A program made the translations under genes and the position numbers. DNA of 64,000 nucleotides, from contig DISN01000006.1 in assembly GCA_002421965.1 (NCBI GenBank), positions 1-64,000 on the forward strand, in the 5' to 3' direction. Below, in pieces: positions 12,201 to 21,060 of this stretch. Under the pieces are notes generated by a model, which saw only the letters and a program-made list of their open reading frames with translations, was not told the DNA's origin and searched no databases. This DNA comes from Candidatus Saccharibacteria bacterium UBA6209. Lineage in GTDB: Bacteria > Patescibacteriota > Saccharimonadia > Saccharimonadales > Saccharimonadaceae. Numbering within the stretch: the stretch's first letter is position 1; every line of letters begins with the position of its first letter.

Positions 12201-13060
12201 TACCAACTAGGTCAGTAGAGCTCATCGGCATCACTATGGCAAATCTTAAAAACAATTGTTTATAAAATCCGACATCATATTGGTGCCGAGTCTACCTACT
12301 AAATCATCCAGTGGTGGTTGAACGATTGCTTATTTGTTAATGTTTTTTGCTTTTTTGTTTTTGTCAAAAGCTTAGTTTCATACTAGCATAAGCTTGTTAT
12401 TAATGCAATACCTCATGTCCTTAATTTTAATGTATTATTTACATCATACATAGTGTTGTCATAAATATCATCTGTTACAGTGTACTTGTTGTATTTATGT
12501 CTATATGTATTTTTAACAACGAAACTAGTTGTGCCTCGATCAAATGCTCGCCGATACCTGCTTGTAGCCATCTATGCCAAACGAGCCATCCAGTTGATAG
12601 ACTGCTTGTGCCATACGCATAGTATAACGACGAAGAGTTAAATCACACAAAAACCAGATAGCCCGCAGACTAAGACCGAGCTGGTCAGCTTACGCTCAAG
12701 TACATCCACTATACATTTTTTATATTTGATAGTTTTTTTTGATACACGATAATTTTACACAGCCTACGATAGCAGCAAATCTCCATACCAGGCACACGGC
12801 AGTCCTATACCTCCTCTACTACGTCCAAAGCCCACGGCTTTAGGATCAACAAAGCCATCAAACTACGTCGTAGCAAATTCACGGCGGGCTCAGTTTGGGC
12901 ATCCTACGATTCCTGCGTGACGCCAAATCCATTATCAAACAAGGACACATAGGACCACCTAGCTGCCAAAATTTCAAACTATATTCCAACGTACTGCTAG
13001 ATAAAATAGCGCAGCAGACAAAATCCCTACACTACGTATGGTAGTGACCACGATAAACAA
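12201..13060. other. long region without a recognisable gene
   Basis: No open frame of useful length is found. 12300-12530 is very AT-rich. 12760-13040 has five copies of a short CTACG-type motif (12773, 12818, 12862, 12903, 13031) and small hairpins such as CTACGTCGTAG. I cannot assign a function; decayed coding sequence or a non-coding RNA are both possible. Confidence 0.4.
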
Positions 13061-13065
13061 ATAAG

Positions 13066-13074
13066 TTATCCACA
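13066..13074 (+). promoter_or_regulatory. DnaA-box-like site
   Basis: TTATCCACA is a perfect DnaA box match; a weaker copy, TTATCCAAC, lies at 13180-13188. Two sites are not enough to call an origin. Confidence 0.35.
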
Positions 13075-13126
13075 GAAATGGTCATTTATTGTAGTATTTT
13101 TTACTTATACATAATTCAGAAAACTG

Positions 13127-13155
13127 TTGACATAAACGTTTTCACGGCTTATTAT
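13127..13155 (+). promoter_or_regulatory. strong sigma70-type promoter
   Basis: TTGACA (13127-13132), 17-nt spacer, TATTAT (13150-13155). It is one of the best promoters in the window, yet no protein gene follows; a terminator comes about 80 nt downstream of the expected start. Confidence 0.75.
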
Positions 13156-13161
13156 AGGGGT

Positions 13162-13267
13162 AGCTTCTGAATAAAAAAGTTATCCAACACTTTACGGGAG
13201 CCAAAAACAAAAAAGAACTCAAAAAACTCCACTTCCAAAACAACCACTACTCGCAGGTGGTTGTTTT
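13162..13267 (+). ncRNA. candidate small RNA
   Basis: About 105 nt lie between the strong promoter at 13127 and a terminator hairpin (13237-13267, 11-bp AAAACAACCAC arms ending in TTTT). The transcript has a long A-rich unpaired middle (13201-13235) containing CCACTTCC and no convincing reading frame. It converges on the tmRNA gene. I do not recognise a family. Confidence 0.5.
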
Positions 13268-13293
13268 ACTTTGTAAAAGTAACCTTTAGCAAC

Positions 13294-13326
13294 GAAAAAA
13301 CCCAACATTCCTAACGGAAGTTGGGT
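13294..13326 (-). terminator. tmRNA terminator
   Basis: On the minus strand an ACCCAAC-type stem of about 11 bp with a GTTA loop is followed by TTTTTTCG, starting 9 nt after the encoded CCA end of tmRNA. Confidence 0.8.
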
Positions 13327-13334
13327 GTTTTCGT

Positions 13335-13733
13335 TGGTGGAGCTGCCGGGTACTGCCCCCGGGTCCGAATGGTAACCGAATATTCGTCTACAGGCATAGT
13401 CCGTCTTAAGTGCTTTACTACATATCACGACTGAAAAACGTACAGAAATATCGTGTAATGTAGCGCAGAAAAAGTCCCAGATAGAGCTGCTGCCCACTAC
13501 CCGGCAAGCGACATAAATATAACACCTCGCCTAGCTATGTCGCCTAGCTAATTGAGATGGCTACCCTAAAATTAGGCAGCTAGCGCAAAGGCAGCCTGCT
13601 TTGGCATAAATGCCTCAGCTACGAAAGTCTTTGCTTTTGCAATAAAGTTTGCAACTAAAAATATACGTAACGTGTAAAATCGACCTGCAAAATACTCTGT
13701 TAATGTCCAATCGTCGAAAGCTGTATCAGCCCC
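13335..13733 (-). ncRNA. ssrA: transfer-messenger RNA (tmRNA)
   Basis: About 399 nt on the minus strand. The 5' end GGGGCTGATACAG pairs with the 3' CAGCTCC-A-CCA acceptor, and the T-stem end carries the GGGGGCAGTACCC variant seen in some tmRNAs. The resume codon is GCA at 13650-13652. The tag frame runs to TAA at 13572-13574 and encodes 26 residues beginning ANFIAKAK and ending FALAA, a good protease-type end. tmRNA rescues stalled ribosomes and marks their products for degradation. An extended -10 (TGCTATAAT, 13747-13755) lies 13 nt upstream. Confidence 0.95.
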
Positions 13734-13746
13734 AGACCTATCTGTT

Positions 13747-13755
13747 ATTATAGCA
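13747..13755 (-). promoter_or_regulatory. tmRNA promoter (extended -10)
   Basis: TGCTATAAT on the minus strand, 13 nt before the mature tmRNA 5' end; no good -35. The same nonamer occurs before several other genes in this window. Confidence 0.65.
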
Positions 13756-13802
13756 CAAATTATCTTTTATTTCTACGCGATTTATGATTAACTAATGTCA
13801 CT

Positions 13803-15317
<1,515 letters not shown>

Positions 15318-15342
15318 TTACGCTAGTTTATAGTGTTAACCC

Positions 15343-15371
15343 TTGAATCTATCTCAATAATCTGCTAATAT
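15343..15371 (+). promoter_or_regulatory. infC-rpmI-rplT promoter
   Basis: TTGAAT (15343-15348), 17-nt spacer, TAATAT (15366-15371), giving a leader of about 45 nt before the AUU start. Confidence 0.7.
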
Positions 15372-15423
15372 AACATCTGAAACAATTATAACGACCAACA
15401 CTCAGGTAAAGGAGAGTTCGGCG

Positions 15424-15930
15424 ATTAACAAATCAATTCGTATCAACGGAGCAATCCGTGCCCGCGAGCTGCGCGTTATTGGCGCAGACGGAGAACAGCT
15501 TGGAATTATGTCGCTTAGCGATGCACTCAAAGCTGCAGAAGAAGCGGGACTAGATTTGGTGGAGATGTCACCCGATGCCAATCCACCCGTCGCAAAAATC
15601 ATCGATTGGGGCAAATATCAGTACCAAAAGATGAAAGATCAACAGCGCAGCAAGCGCGCTGCCAAAGTTAGCGATCTAAAGCAAATGCGCTTTGGTCTCA
15701 AAATCGGCGGCGGTGATCTAGACGTCAAGCTCCGTAAGGTCCGTGGCTTTCTAGCCGATGGACACAAGGTCCGCCTACAAGTAGTCTATAAAGGACGCGA
15801 GATGGCCCATAAAGAGATCGGATACGAGCTGATGGATAAAATTATCGAATTACTGTCCGAGGAATCGGTAGTCGAACAAAAGCCACAAATGGCTGGACGA
15901 AATCTGAGCGTTGTCATAAGGAGCACATAA
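15424..15930 (+). CDS. infC: translation initiation factor IF-3, AUU start
   Basis: 168 aa when begun at ATT 15424. The first ATG in frame (15508) would remove the conserved N-terminal NKSIRINGAIRARELR region. A perfect AAAGGAG lies at 15408-15414 with a 9-nt spacer to ATT, and no other start codon fits. The rest (DLVEMSPDANPPVAKIIDWGKY, linker, C-terminal domain ending MAGRNLSVVIR) is classical IF-3. It binds the 30S subunit and controls start-codon fidelity. The rare AUU start is known in E. coli infC, where it allows IF-3 to repress its own translation; the same control is inferred here. rpmI overlaps its stop by 1 nt. Confidence 0.93.
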   Translation: MNKSIRINGAIRARELRVIGADGEQLGIMSLSDALKAAEEAGLDLVEMSPDANPPVAKIIDWGKYQYQKMKDQQRSKRAAKVSDLKQMRFGLKIGGGDLDVKLRKVRGFLADGHKVRLQVVYKGREMAHKEIGYELMDKIIELLSEESVVEQKPQMAGRNLSVVIRST

Positions 15931-16124
15931 TGCCTAAATTAAAGACCCACAAGGGTACAGCTAAGCGCATCAAGATGACTAGCACCGGCAAGCTTACTCG
16001 TCGCCGAGCATTCGGTGGCCACATGCTAGCCAAGAAGTCAAAAAGTCGCAAGCGCGCAATCAACAAACCAGCAACCATAACCGGCTCAATGGCAAAAAAT
16101 GCCCGACGAGCACTAGGAGCGTAA
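15930..16124 (+). CDS. rpmI: ribosomal protein bL35
   Basis: 64 aa, basic, of standard length, with the typical start [13 protein letters not shown]. Its ATG overlaps the infC stop (TAATG), implying translational coupling. It is part of the large subunit and of the conserved infC-rpmI-rplT operon. Confidence 0.97.
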   Translation: MPKLKTHKGTAKRIKMTSTGKLTRRRAFGGHMLAKKSKSRKRAINKPATITGSMAKNARRALGA

Positions 16125-16128
16125 CAAT

Positions 16129-16470
16129 ATGCGAGTCAAACGAGGCGTTACTGCACGCGCAAAGCACAAAAAGATCCTCAAAGCAGCCAAAGGCATGCAA
16201 CACAACCGGACCCGAAGCTTCCGCATGGCCAAGCAGGGTGTTATCCGATCACTTCAATATGCCTACCGTGACCGACGCAACAAGAAGCGTGACCTACGAG
16301 CACTTTGGATTACCCGAATAAATGCTGCCGCTCGTCAAGAAGGCACGACTTACGCCAAGCTAATCGCCGGCATGAAGGCAAAAAATATCGAACTAGACCG
16401 CAAGGTTCTAGCAGAAATTGCCGTAAAAGAGCCTAAGGCTTTTGCAGCTATCGTTAAGGCGGCCATTTAG
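16129..16470 (+). CDS. rplT: ribosomal protein bL20
   Basis: 113 aa, typical L20: [18 protein letters not shown] start, then the Arg-rich RNA-binding helix and an [18 protein letters not shown] C-terminal domain. L20 is an early 50S assembly protein and in other bacteria represses this operon. It is last in the operon; the bidirectional terminator at 16503 follows. Confidence 0.97.
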   Translation: MRVKRGVTARAKHKKILKAAKGMQHNRTRSFRMAKQGVIRSLQYAYRDRRNKKRDLRALWITRINAAARQEGTTYAKLIAGMKAKNIELDRKVLAEIAVKEPKAFAAIVKAAI

Positions 16471-16502
16471 TCTCCGGAGGGGCACATCCCTCCGCTTTAA
16501 TT

Positions 16503-16535
16503 AAAAAATGCACTTCCTGAAAAGTGCATTTTTTA
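16503..16535. terminator. bidirectional terminator between rplT and rnpB
   Basis: AAAAAATGCACTT and its inverted copy flank a 5-nt loop, giving a U-run on either strand. It serves rplT on plus and rnpB on minus. Confidence 0.85.
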
Positions 16536-16536
16536 A

Positions 16537-16878
16537 TGCAGCCCACCGATAAGCCGGGTTCTGTCGTGGATGATCATCTATCTAGTTAGCCTGTTGCCAG
16601 ACAAATCAAGCGGTTATCGACCCGCGGACGAATAGCCCTTATGCGAATCTCCTTGCAGCCAGCAGGGTTTACCTCTCTCCTGTGTCACCACAGGAGACTG
16701 TGAGCTCTTACCTCACTCGTTTCACCTTTTCCCGGACACCGTAGTATCGGGGTAGTTTCGTTTCTGTGGCACTTTCCCTAGGGTCGCCCCCGGTCGCCGT
16801 TAGCGACTGCCGTTATTCTATGCTGCCCGGACTTTCCTCTCAGCTAAAGCCGAGTGATCACCTAGTGGACTGCTCCTA
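16537..16878 (-). ncRNA. rnpB: RNase P RNA
   Basis: About 340 nt on the minus strand. The conserved GGAAAGTCCGGGCAGC block (about 16823-16838) and the 3' signature ACAGAACCCGGCTTATCGGT (about 16546-16565) define bacterial class A RNase P RNA, which matures tRNA 5' ends. It follows the Nudix-RNase HI gene closely; the exact ends are approximate. Confidence 0.95.
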
Positions 16879-16880
16879 AA

Positions 16881-17747
16881 TTATACCACATCGCCCCTCT
16901 TGTGACGATCAAGCACCTTATTGACCTCTCCGTCCGCTAACTGATTTAATTCACGTGGCACATGAGTAAATTTCACACGCTTGAAGCCCTTGATTAACTC
17001 ATTAACTCGCTCATTAACCGGCCAAAGTTCACGATTTTTGATCTTATAGATGCCCTTTAGCTGATTTGCCACCAGCATACTATCCACCCTAACCTCAACT
17101 TTCTCGGCACCCAGCCTCTGAGCCGCCTCAAGCCCCTGGACAACCCCGTGATATTCAGCTTGATTATTAGTAGTTATACCCAAGTAATCACCCCCGTGGT
17201 CTACAATGTCACCCCTATCAATCACCACATAGCCCGCAGCGGATGGACCAGGGTTGCCCCTGGAGCCGCCGTCAGTATAGACGATAATCGTATCCTCGGA
17301 CGGCCTAGCTCGATCGCTGTCATGGCTAGACATACCAGTTGGCATCGGCAAATTACCAATAACAATCTGACTAACATCGGTTATCTGACTTGCATCGACC
17401 TTACCCGGAGTAAACCAAACGTACCTATCATAATGACTGCTCAGCTTAATGGCGCCATGCCTATTGCCGACAACAACTCGATAAACCACAACTACGTACT
17501 GCAGGTCAGGACTATCACGATCAACATAGGTAAATACATCCTCTAAATGCGGTGCTATATCACCCTTCAGTCCTATATCCTCTCGCAAATAGCGCCTTGC
17601 TGCATCATCGGGCTGCTCATTATTATTTACCCTGCCACCAGGAAGCTCAAACTGCCCGAGTATCGACTCACGACCATCAGATCGGCGAAGCAGTAAGACT
17701 TTGTCGTGATTTGTTACCCTAACTCTTATTGATATTCTTTGTGTCAT
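16881..17747 (-). CDS. Nudix hydrolase - RNase HI fusion
   Basis: 288 aa with two domains. Residues 1-140 are Nudix: the box starts GGRVNNNE and ends RYLREDIGL, so the usual REUxEE reads R-Y-L-R-E-D, a weakened metal site. Residues 150-285 are RNase HI: YTDGGSRGNPGP (first Asp), QAEYHG (Glu), VRVDSML (second Asp) and LADGEVN (third Asp) complete the DEDD set, so this domain should cut RNA in RNA-DNA hybrids. Joining nucleotide-pool or cap-like hydrolysis to hybrid cleavage is unusual. It lies between rnpB and tRNA-Pro on the same strand. Confidence 0.87.
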   Translation of the reverse strand: MTQRISIRVRVTNHDKVLLLRRSDGRESILGQFELPGGRVNNNEQPDDAARRYLREDIGLKGDIAPHLEDVFTYVDRDSPDLQYVVVVYRVVVGNRHGAIKLSSHYDRYVWFTPGKVDASQITDVSQIVIGNLPMPTGMSSHDSDRARPSEDTIIVYTDGGSRGNPGPSAAGYVVIDRGDIVDHGGDYLGITTNNQAEYHGVVQGLEAAQRLGAEKVEVRVDSMLVANQLKGIYKIKNRELWPVNERVNELIKGFKRVKFTHVPRELNQLADGEVNKVLDRHKRGDVV

Positions 17748-17763
17748 ATAATTTCAGTCTGGA

Positions 17764-17839
17764 TGGTCGGGATGACTGGACTTGAACCAGCGGCCTCACC
17801 ACCCCCAGCGGTGCGCGCTACCAACTGCGCCACATCCCG
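17764..17839 (-). tRNA. tRNA-Pro (GGG)
   Basis: 76 nt with full cloverleaf: acceptor CGGGATG/CATCCCG, D-stem GCGC, anticodon loop CTGGGGG (anticodon GGG) and T-loop TTCAAGT. CCA is encoded. It sits 17 nt before the Nudix-RNase HI start and 10 nt after the structured RNA candidate, so all may share one transcript. Confidence 0.95.
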
Positions 17840-17848
17840 TTACATAAA

Positions 17849-17996
17849 AGCCCCAGGCGTTGCATCGAATGCTCGACATTCCCCGCATAACTGCAAGGTG
17901 GGTGCCCGCAATTTACTACCACGGCAGTAAACCATTAGAGCTCCCTTATCGTATGATGTTAGGAAAATCATATGCACCCGAATGCTGCTTGGGGCT
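17849..17996 (-). ncRNA. candidate 148-nt structured RNA upstream of tRNA-Pro
   Basis: On the minus strand a TTGGTC/TATAAT promoter (18003-18032) predicts a start exactly at 17996, the first base of a closing stem AGCCCC/GGGGCT that ends at 17849. Inside are GGGTGC/GCACCC, two hairpins (CATATGAT/ATCATACG and TTTACTGCC/GGTAGTAAA), and TTGCA/TGCAA enclosing GAATG/CATTC. After the closing stem comes UUUUAU. Wobble pairs do not settle the strand, but the promoter favours minus. I could not match it to SRP, 6S or a riboswitch; the branched fold argues against 6S. Confidence 0.5.
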
Positions 17997-18002
17997 ACTT
18001 AT

Positions 18003-18032
18003 ATTATAGCGCACTCCGAGACTAAAGACCAA
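18003..18032 (-). promoter_or_regulatory. promoter of structured RNA / tRNA-Pro
   Basis: TTGGTC (18027-18032), 18-nt spacer, TATAAT (18003-18008) on the minus strand, 6 nt before the closing stem of the RNA. Confidence 0.6.
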
Positions 18033-18681
18033 GTCGAAAAATGAAAGAGAAAGCAGCCCATAGAACATCATTGGCTGAAATCATAATACTACCTATCACT
18101 GGCATGGCCAACATGACTATCGCTAAGACCAAAAATATACCATACTGCTCGATCTTCTCCATACCGCGCTGAACCATCTCTGGAGCTAGAGCGTATAATA
18201 CCCTCGATCCGTCCAGGGGCGGAATCGGTAGCATGTTGAAAATAAAGAACGATAGGTTAACCATTACCCCATAAGATATAAATATACTCCAATACGAATC
18301 ATAGGAAGCAACTGAACCCACGCTGTTAATTACACCAGTGAGCACTCCGATTCCAAAAAACAGGAAGGCGAGTAGAAAATTAGTCAGAGGCCCAGCAACC
18401 GCCACTAAAGCCATACCCCACTCGCCGTACCTTATCCTATGAGGATTGAGAGGTACAGGCCTTGCGCCGCCAAAAATCGGACCACCCATGACCGCCAAAA
18501 ATAACGGTAACGCAATCGTCATGATTGGGTCGATATGCTTTATCGGATTCAAGCTCAACCTGCCCTGTGCCTTGGCGGTATCATCACCCAAAAAATAACC
18601 CAAAAACGCATGCATTGCCTCATGCAGAGTCATCGATAACAGTATCGTCACCAGGACAATAATCAAATAAGTAATATCCAT
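18022..18681 (-). CDS. M50 family site-2-type membrane metalloprotease
   Basis: 219 aa with about five membrane segments. HEAMH (HExxH zinc motif, residues 21-25) lies in the first helix region and PIPPLDGSRVL (the NPDG-equivalent, about 152-162) supplies the third ligand Asp. Family members cleave membrane-buried substrates in regulated intramembrane proteolysis. The length fits the short, PDZ-free bacterial group. TACAAT lies only 8 nt before ATG 18681, so the mRNA is probably leaderless. Substrates are unknown. Confidence 0.88.
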   Translation of the reverse strand: MDITYLIIVLVTILLSMTLHEAMHAFLGYFLGDDTAKAQGRLSLNPIKHIDPIMTIALPLFLAVMGGPIFGGARPVPLNPHRIRYGEWGMALVAVAGPLTNFLLAFLFFGIGVLTGVINSVGSVASYDSYWSIFISYGVMVNLSFFIFNMLPIPPLDGSRVLYALAPEMVQRGMEKIEQYGIFLVLAIVMLAMPVIGSIMISANDVLWAAFSFIFRLGL

Positions 18682-18697
18682 ACCTTATTATTGTACT

Positions 18698-18825
18698 ACA
18701 AATGCCCCTACTAAACACCCCGAACTCCTCGCACTCAGCTACTGACAGTAGCCCCTACTCCAAATTTCCCGAGCCCCATTCCATAATCCATAATCTGAAT
18801 TCTATATTCTATTTTCCAAGTTCTG
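18698..18825. repeat. dispersed AT-rich intergenic repeats
   Basis: Contains AAATGCCCCTACT (18698-18710), which recurs near 56757, and TTCTATATTCTATTTTCCAA (about 18796-18815), which recurs in altered form at 20685-20715, 56712-56745 and 57290-57315. These share no coding frame. Confidence 0.5.
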
Positions 18826-18839
18826 CTGCCTTTGTTAAT

Positions 18840-19115
18840 GGGAATCCAGTCGACTCGGCGGGTTCAGGGGTGGTCACCCCTTTACGCCACGCCTCGCTTT
18901 GTGGACTCCCGGAAATTAACCCCTCCGGAGTCTCCACTGAGCCCTTGAGGTCTCAGTGTCAACCCCATCGGCGTTAATTTAAGAGACAGCGAACCCCGTT
19001 CCCGCTGTCGCGGTTGCCGTAAACGCCCGGGAAGACTCCCCGAGTGCAATCTGGCTCGATAGCGGGCAGCCGCCTGAGTCCGTTTGAAGGAGAATTGAAC
19101 CTATAGCAACGGGAA
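18840..19115. other. highly structured non-coding stretch, strand unknown
   Basis: Dense perfect inverted repeats: GGGGTG/CACCCC, AAATTAAC (about 18913) with GTTAATTT (about 18973), CACTGAG/CTCAGTG, GACAGCG/CGCTGTC, and GACTC/GAGTC enclosing CGAG/CTCG. It is more G+C-rich than its flanks. It could be an RNA gene or a remnant of a mobile element; no known core was recognised. Confidence 0.4.
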
Positions 19116-19127
19116 GCTGTAGTCTCG

Positions 19128-20609
19128 CTACTCTATTTTGCGGATGCGGTTGTTGCCGCTGTCGGCCACATAAATAACACCTGAAGGGCCCACTTCGACG
19201 TCAGCTGGACTAAAAAACTTGGCAGATTTTGACGGTCCGTCGACATATCCTGCGGACAGCGATCCGGCGATAGTCGTCACCCAGCCACTAGGAGTAACCT
19301 TACGTATGAGGTTATTCTGGGTGTCAGCGACATAGAGATTGCCACTGCTGTCGATAGCGATCCCCTGGGGGCCGTTGAATTGCGCGGACACTCCACGTCC
19401 GTTAGCTGAGCCTGCAACGCCCGAACCGACGAATCCAACGACGTAGCCAGAGCTCGACAGAATCCTTATTCTGTGATTACCTGTATCGGCAACATAAATA
19501 GTGCCGTTGGGAGCTACAGCAATCCCCCGCGGGCCACTAAACTGTGCGGCAACACCCTGTCCGTCACGGTAACCTGCAGCACCAGACCCAGCGAAGGTTG
19601 AGACATTCCCGGATGGCGTAATTTTTCGAATGCGATTGTTTCCAGCGTCTGCAACATATATGTTGCCGGTTTGGTCGGTATCTAGAGATTGAGGCATGTT
19701 TAGTTGCGCTGACAACCCTTGTCCATCTTGATATCCATTAGTAGAACCCGCTAGAGTTGCGACAAGTCCTGAAGGCGTGATCGTTCGGATGCGACCACTG
19801 TTATACTCGCTGACGTATGCCAACCCGGAGGAGTTTACTGCAAGACCTTCGGGAATAGCGAAGCCTGCTGATGATCCTTGCCCATCACGGCTTCCGTGGA
19901 TGCTACTTCCTGCCAACGTTGTAACTAGACCAGCCGGAGAGATCGACCTGATGGCATTGGTTCTGTCTGTTGAGAGCAAGTTGCCATTCGAAGCTAGAGC
20001 GAGCCGCATCGGCATGTAAAAGCGAGCCTCCGCTCCTTGGCCATCAACGAATCCACGCTCAGAGCCAGCCAAAGTGGTGACCGTTAATTCTCGATCTTCT
20101 ACTGGTCCGATTTCGGTAATGACGGCTGCATGTTCTAGGCAGACGCCTTCATGAATGACGCCCTCTTCGGATATCCAGAATCGAGCTTTGTTCCGGACGG
20201 CGCTTAAGCAGTATTTTTCACCCTCGCTTCGGAGGCTGTATAAGAATTCAGTCTTCTCGGTCTTGGGTAGCGCCCCACCACTAGTGTCTTCGTCAGAGTA
20301 TGTGCCACCTCCTTCTTGAGTGCGCTCGACTTCGAGATATTTCGATGCGTTGCGAAGGTCGGACTGAGCTACGGACTCATCGACACGATCGAGGATCCCG
20401 CGATAGGATACGAGGCTTATCGAGGCGAGTATTGCAATCACTACAATGACGATCAGGAGTTCGACGATGGTGAGACCGGAGGAGTGTTTGGGTGTTGCTG
20501 GCGATTGAATCCGTTGAGATATCTGCTTTATGCGTGTATGCGCAACGCTACCTTGGTTGTGGTGGCTATTACTATTTACTACGCTTAACAAACTATTTGC
20601 TTGACCCAC
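19128..20609 (-). CDS. prepilin-type protein displaying a six-repeat NHL beta-propeller
   Basis: 493 aa. The start is GTG 20609 with AGGAG 9 nt upstream. The leader is very long (45 residues) and ends in SSG, then [16 protein letters not shown] gives a classical type III (N-methylated) prepilin helix with Glu at +5. Residues 65-170 are a pilin-like head. Residues 173-493 hold six repeats of about 54 aa of the form (V-x-T-x-AGS...DG-x-G...GP-x-GIAV...G-x-IYVAD...N-x-IRKI-TPSG), i.e. an NHL propeller. It should be processed by PilD and be membrane- or pilus-bound, presenting a binding propeller outside. Ligand unknown. Own promoter at 20655. Confidence 0.85.
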   Translation of the reverse strand: MGQANSLLSVVNSNSHHNQGSVAHTRIKQISQRIQSPATPKHSSGLTIVELLIVIVVIAILASISLVSYRGILDRVDESVAQSDLRNASKYLEVERTQEGGGTYSDEDTSGGALPKTEKTEFLYSLRSEGEKYCLSAVRNKARFWISEEGVIHEGVCLEHAAVITEIGPVEDRELTVTTLAGSERGFVDGQGAEARFYMPMRLALASNGNLLSTDRTNAIRSISPAGLVTTLAGSSIHGSRDGQGSSAGFAIPEGLAVNSSGLAYVSEYNSGRIRTITPSGLVATLAGSTNGYQDGQGLSAQLNMPQSLDTDQTGNIYVADAGNNRIRKITPSGNVSTFAGSGAAGYRDGQGVAAQFSGPRGIAVAPNGTIYVADTGNHRIRILSSSGYVVGFVGSGVAGSANGRGVSAQFNGPQGIAIDSSGNLYVADTQNNLIRKVTPSGWVTTIAGSLSAGYVDGPSKSAKFFSPADVEVGPSGVIYVADSGNNRIRKIE

Positions 20610-20654
20610 TCTTGCCTTCTCCTGGCATTGGTTAGTTATTGTACTTATGGTAAA

Positions 20655-20683
20655 AGTATACTACTTGGGGCGAGAAAAGCCAA
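20655..20683 (-). promoter_or_regulatory. promoter of the NHL-pilin gene
   Basis: TTGGCT (20678-20683), 17-nt spacer, TATACT (20655-20660) on the minus strand. Confidence 0.6.
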
Positions 20684-20726
20684 GTTCTAGATTCTATTTT
20701 CCAAATTCCATATTCTACCCCCCCTC

Positions 20727-20755
20727 TTGACTTATCCTCCATATACCGCTACAAT
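20727..20755 (+). promoter_or_regulatory. rpmB promoter
   Basis: TTGACT (20727-20732), 17-nt spacer, TACAAT (20750-20755); leader of about 30 nt. Confidence 0.7.
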
Positions 20756-20793
20756 ACTAAAGATTGATAAATTAACGTAAAGCGAGCAAAAAA

Positions 20794-21000
20794 ATGGCAT
20801 CACGATGTGAACTTACAGGCAAAGGCAAGCAGTCTGGCCACAACGTCAGCTTCTCTTTGAGGCGTACAAAGCGATTTTTCAAGCCAAACCTACAGAAAAA
20901 GACTTTCGTAGTAGACGGCCAAAAAGTCACTATGACATTGAGCACCCAGGCAATCCGCACCCTAAAGAAAAAGGGCCTGCTAGCTGCCCCAGCTAAATAA
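20794..21000 (+). CDS. rpmB: ribosomal protein bL28
   Basis: 68 aa, typical L28: [19 protein letters not shown] start followed by the [14 protein letters not shown] basic core. Large-subunit protein. Single-gene transcript: good promoter upstream and a strong terminator at 21014. The ribosome site is weak. Confidence 0.96.
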   Translation: MASRCELTGKGKQSGHNVSFSLRRTKRFFKPNLQKKTFVVDGQKVTMTLSTQAIRTLKKKGLLAAPAK

Positions 21001-21013
21001 CCAGATTTATTAT

Positions 21014-21046
21014 AAAAACACCCCTTACTATACGGGGTGTTTTTTG
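21014..21046 (+). terminator. rpmB terminator
   Basis: ACACCCC/GGGGTGT stem flanked by A5 and T6; can work in both directions, also ending the minus-strand gene at 21061. Confidence 0.85.
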
Positions 21047-21060
21047 CTGGCAGACCAGCT

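Noticed and set aside
13066..13188. Replication origin
   Set aside because: Only one perfect and one weak DnaA box, no dnaA nearby and no strand switch; left as a weak lead.
13219..13497. 92-aa open frame on the minus strand
   Set aside because: It lies inside the 3' half of tmRNA and its terminator, so it is a chance frame.
17739..17930. 63-aa frame on plus
   Set aside because: It reads across tRNA-Pro on the opposite strand.
17849..17996. 6S RNA or SRP RNA
   Set aside because: The best fold is branched instead of a rod with a central bubble, and no GGAA loop with AGCAG core of SRP helix 8 is present.
18702..18977. 91-aa frame on plus
   Set aside because: It crosses the dispersed repeats and the inverted-repeat cluster; no start site or family resemblance.
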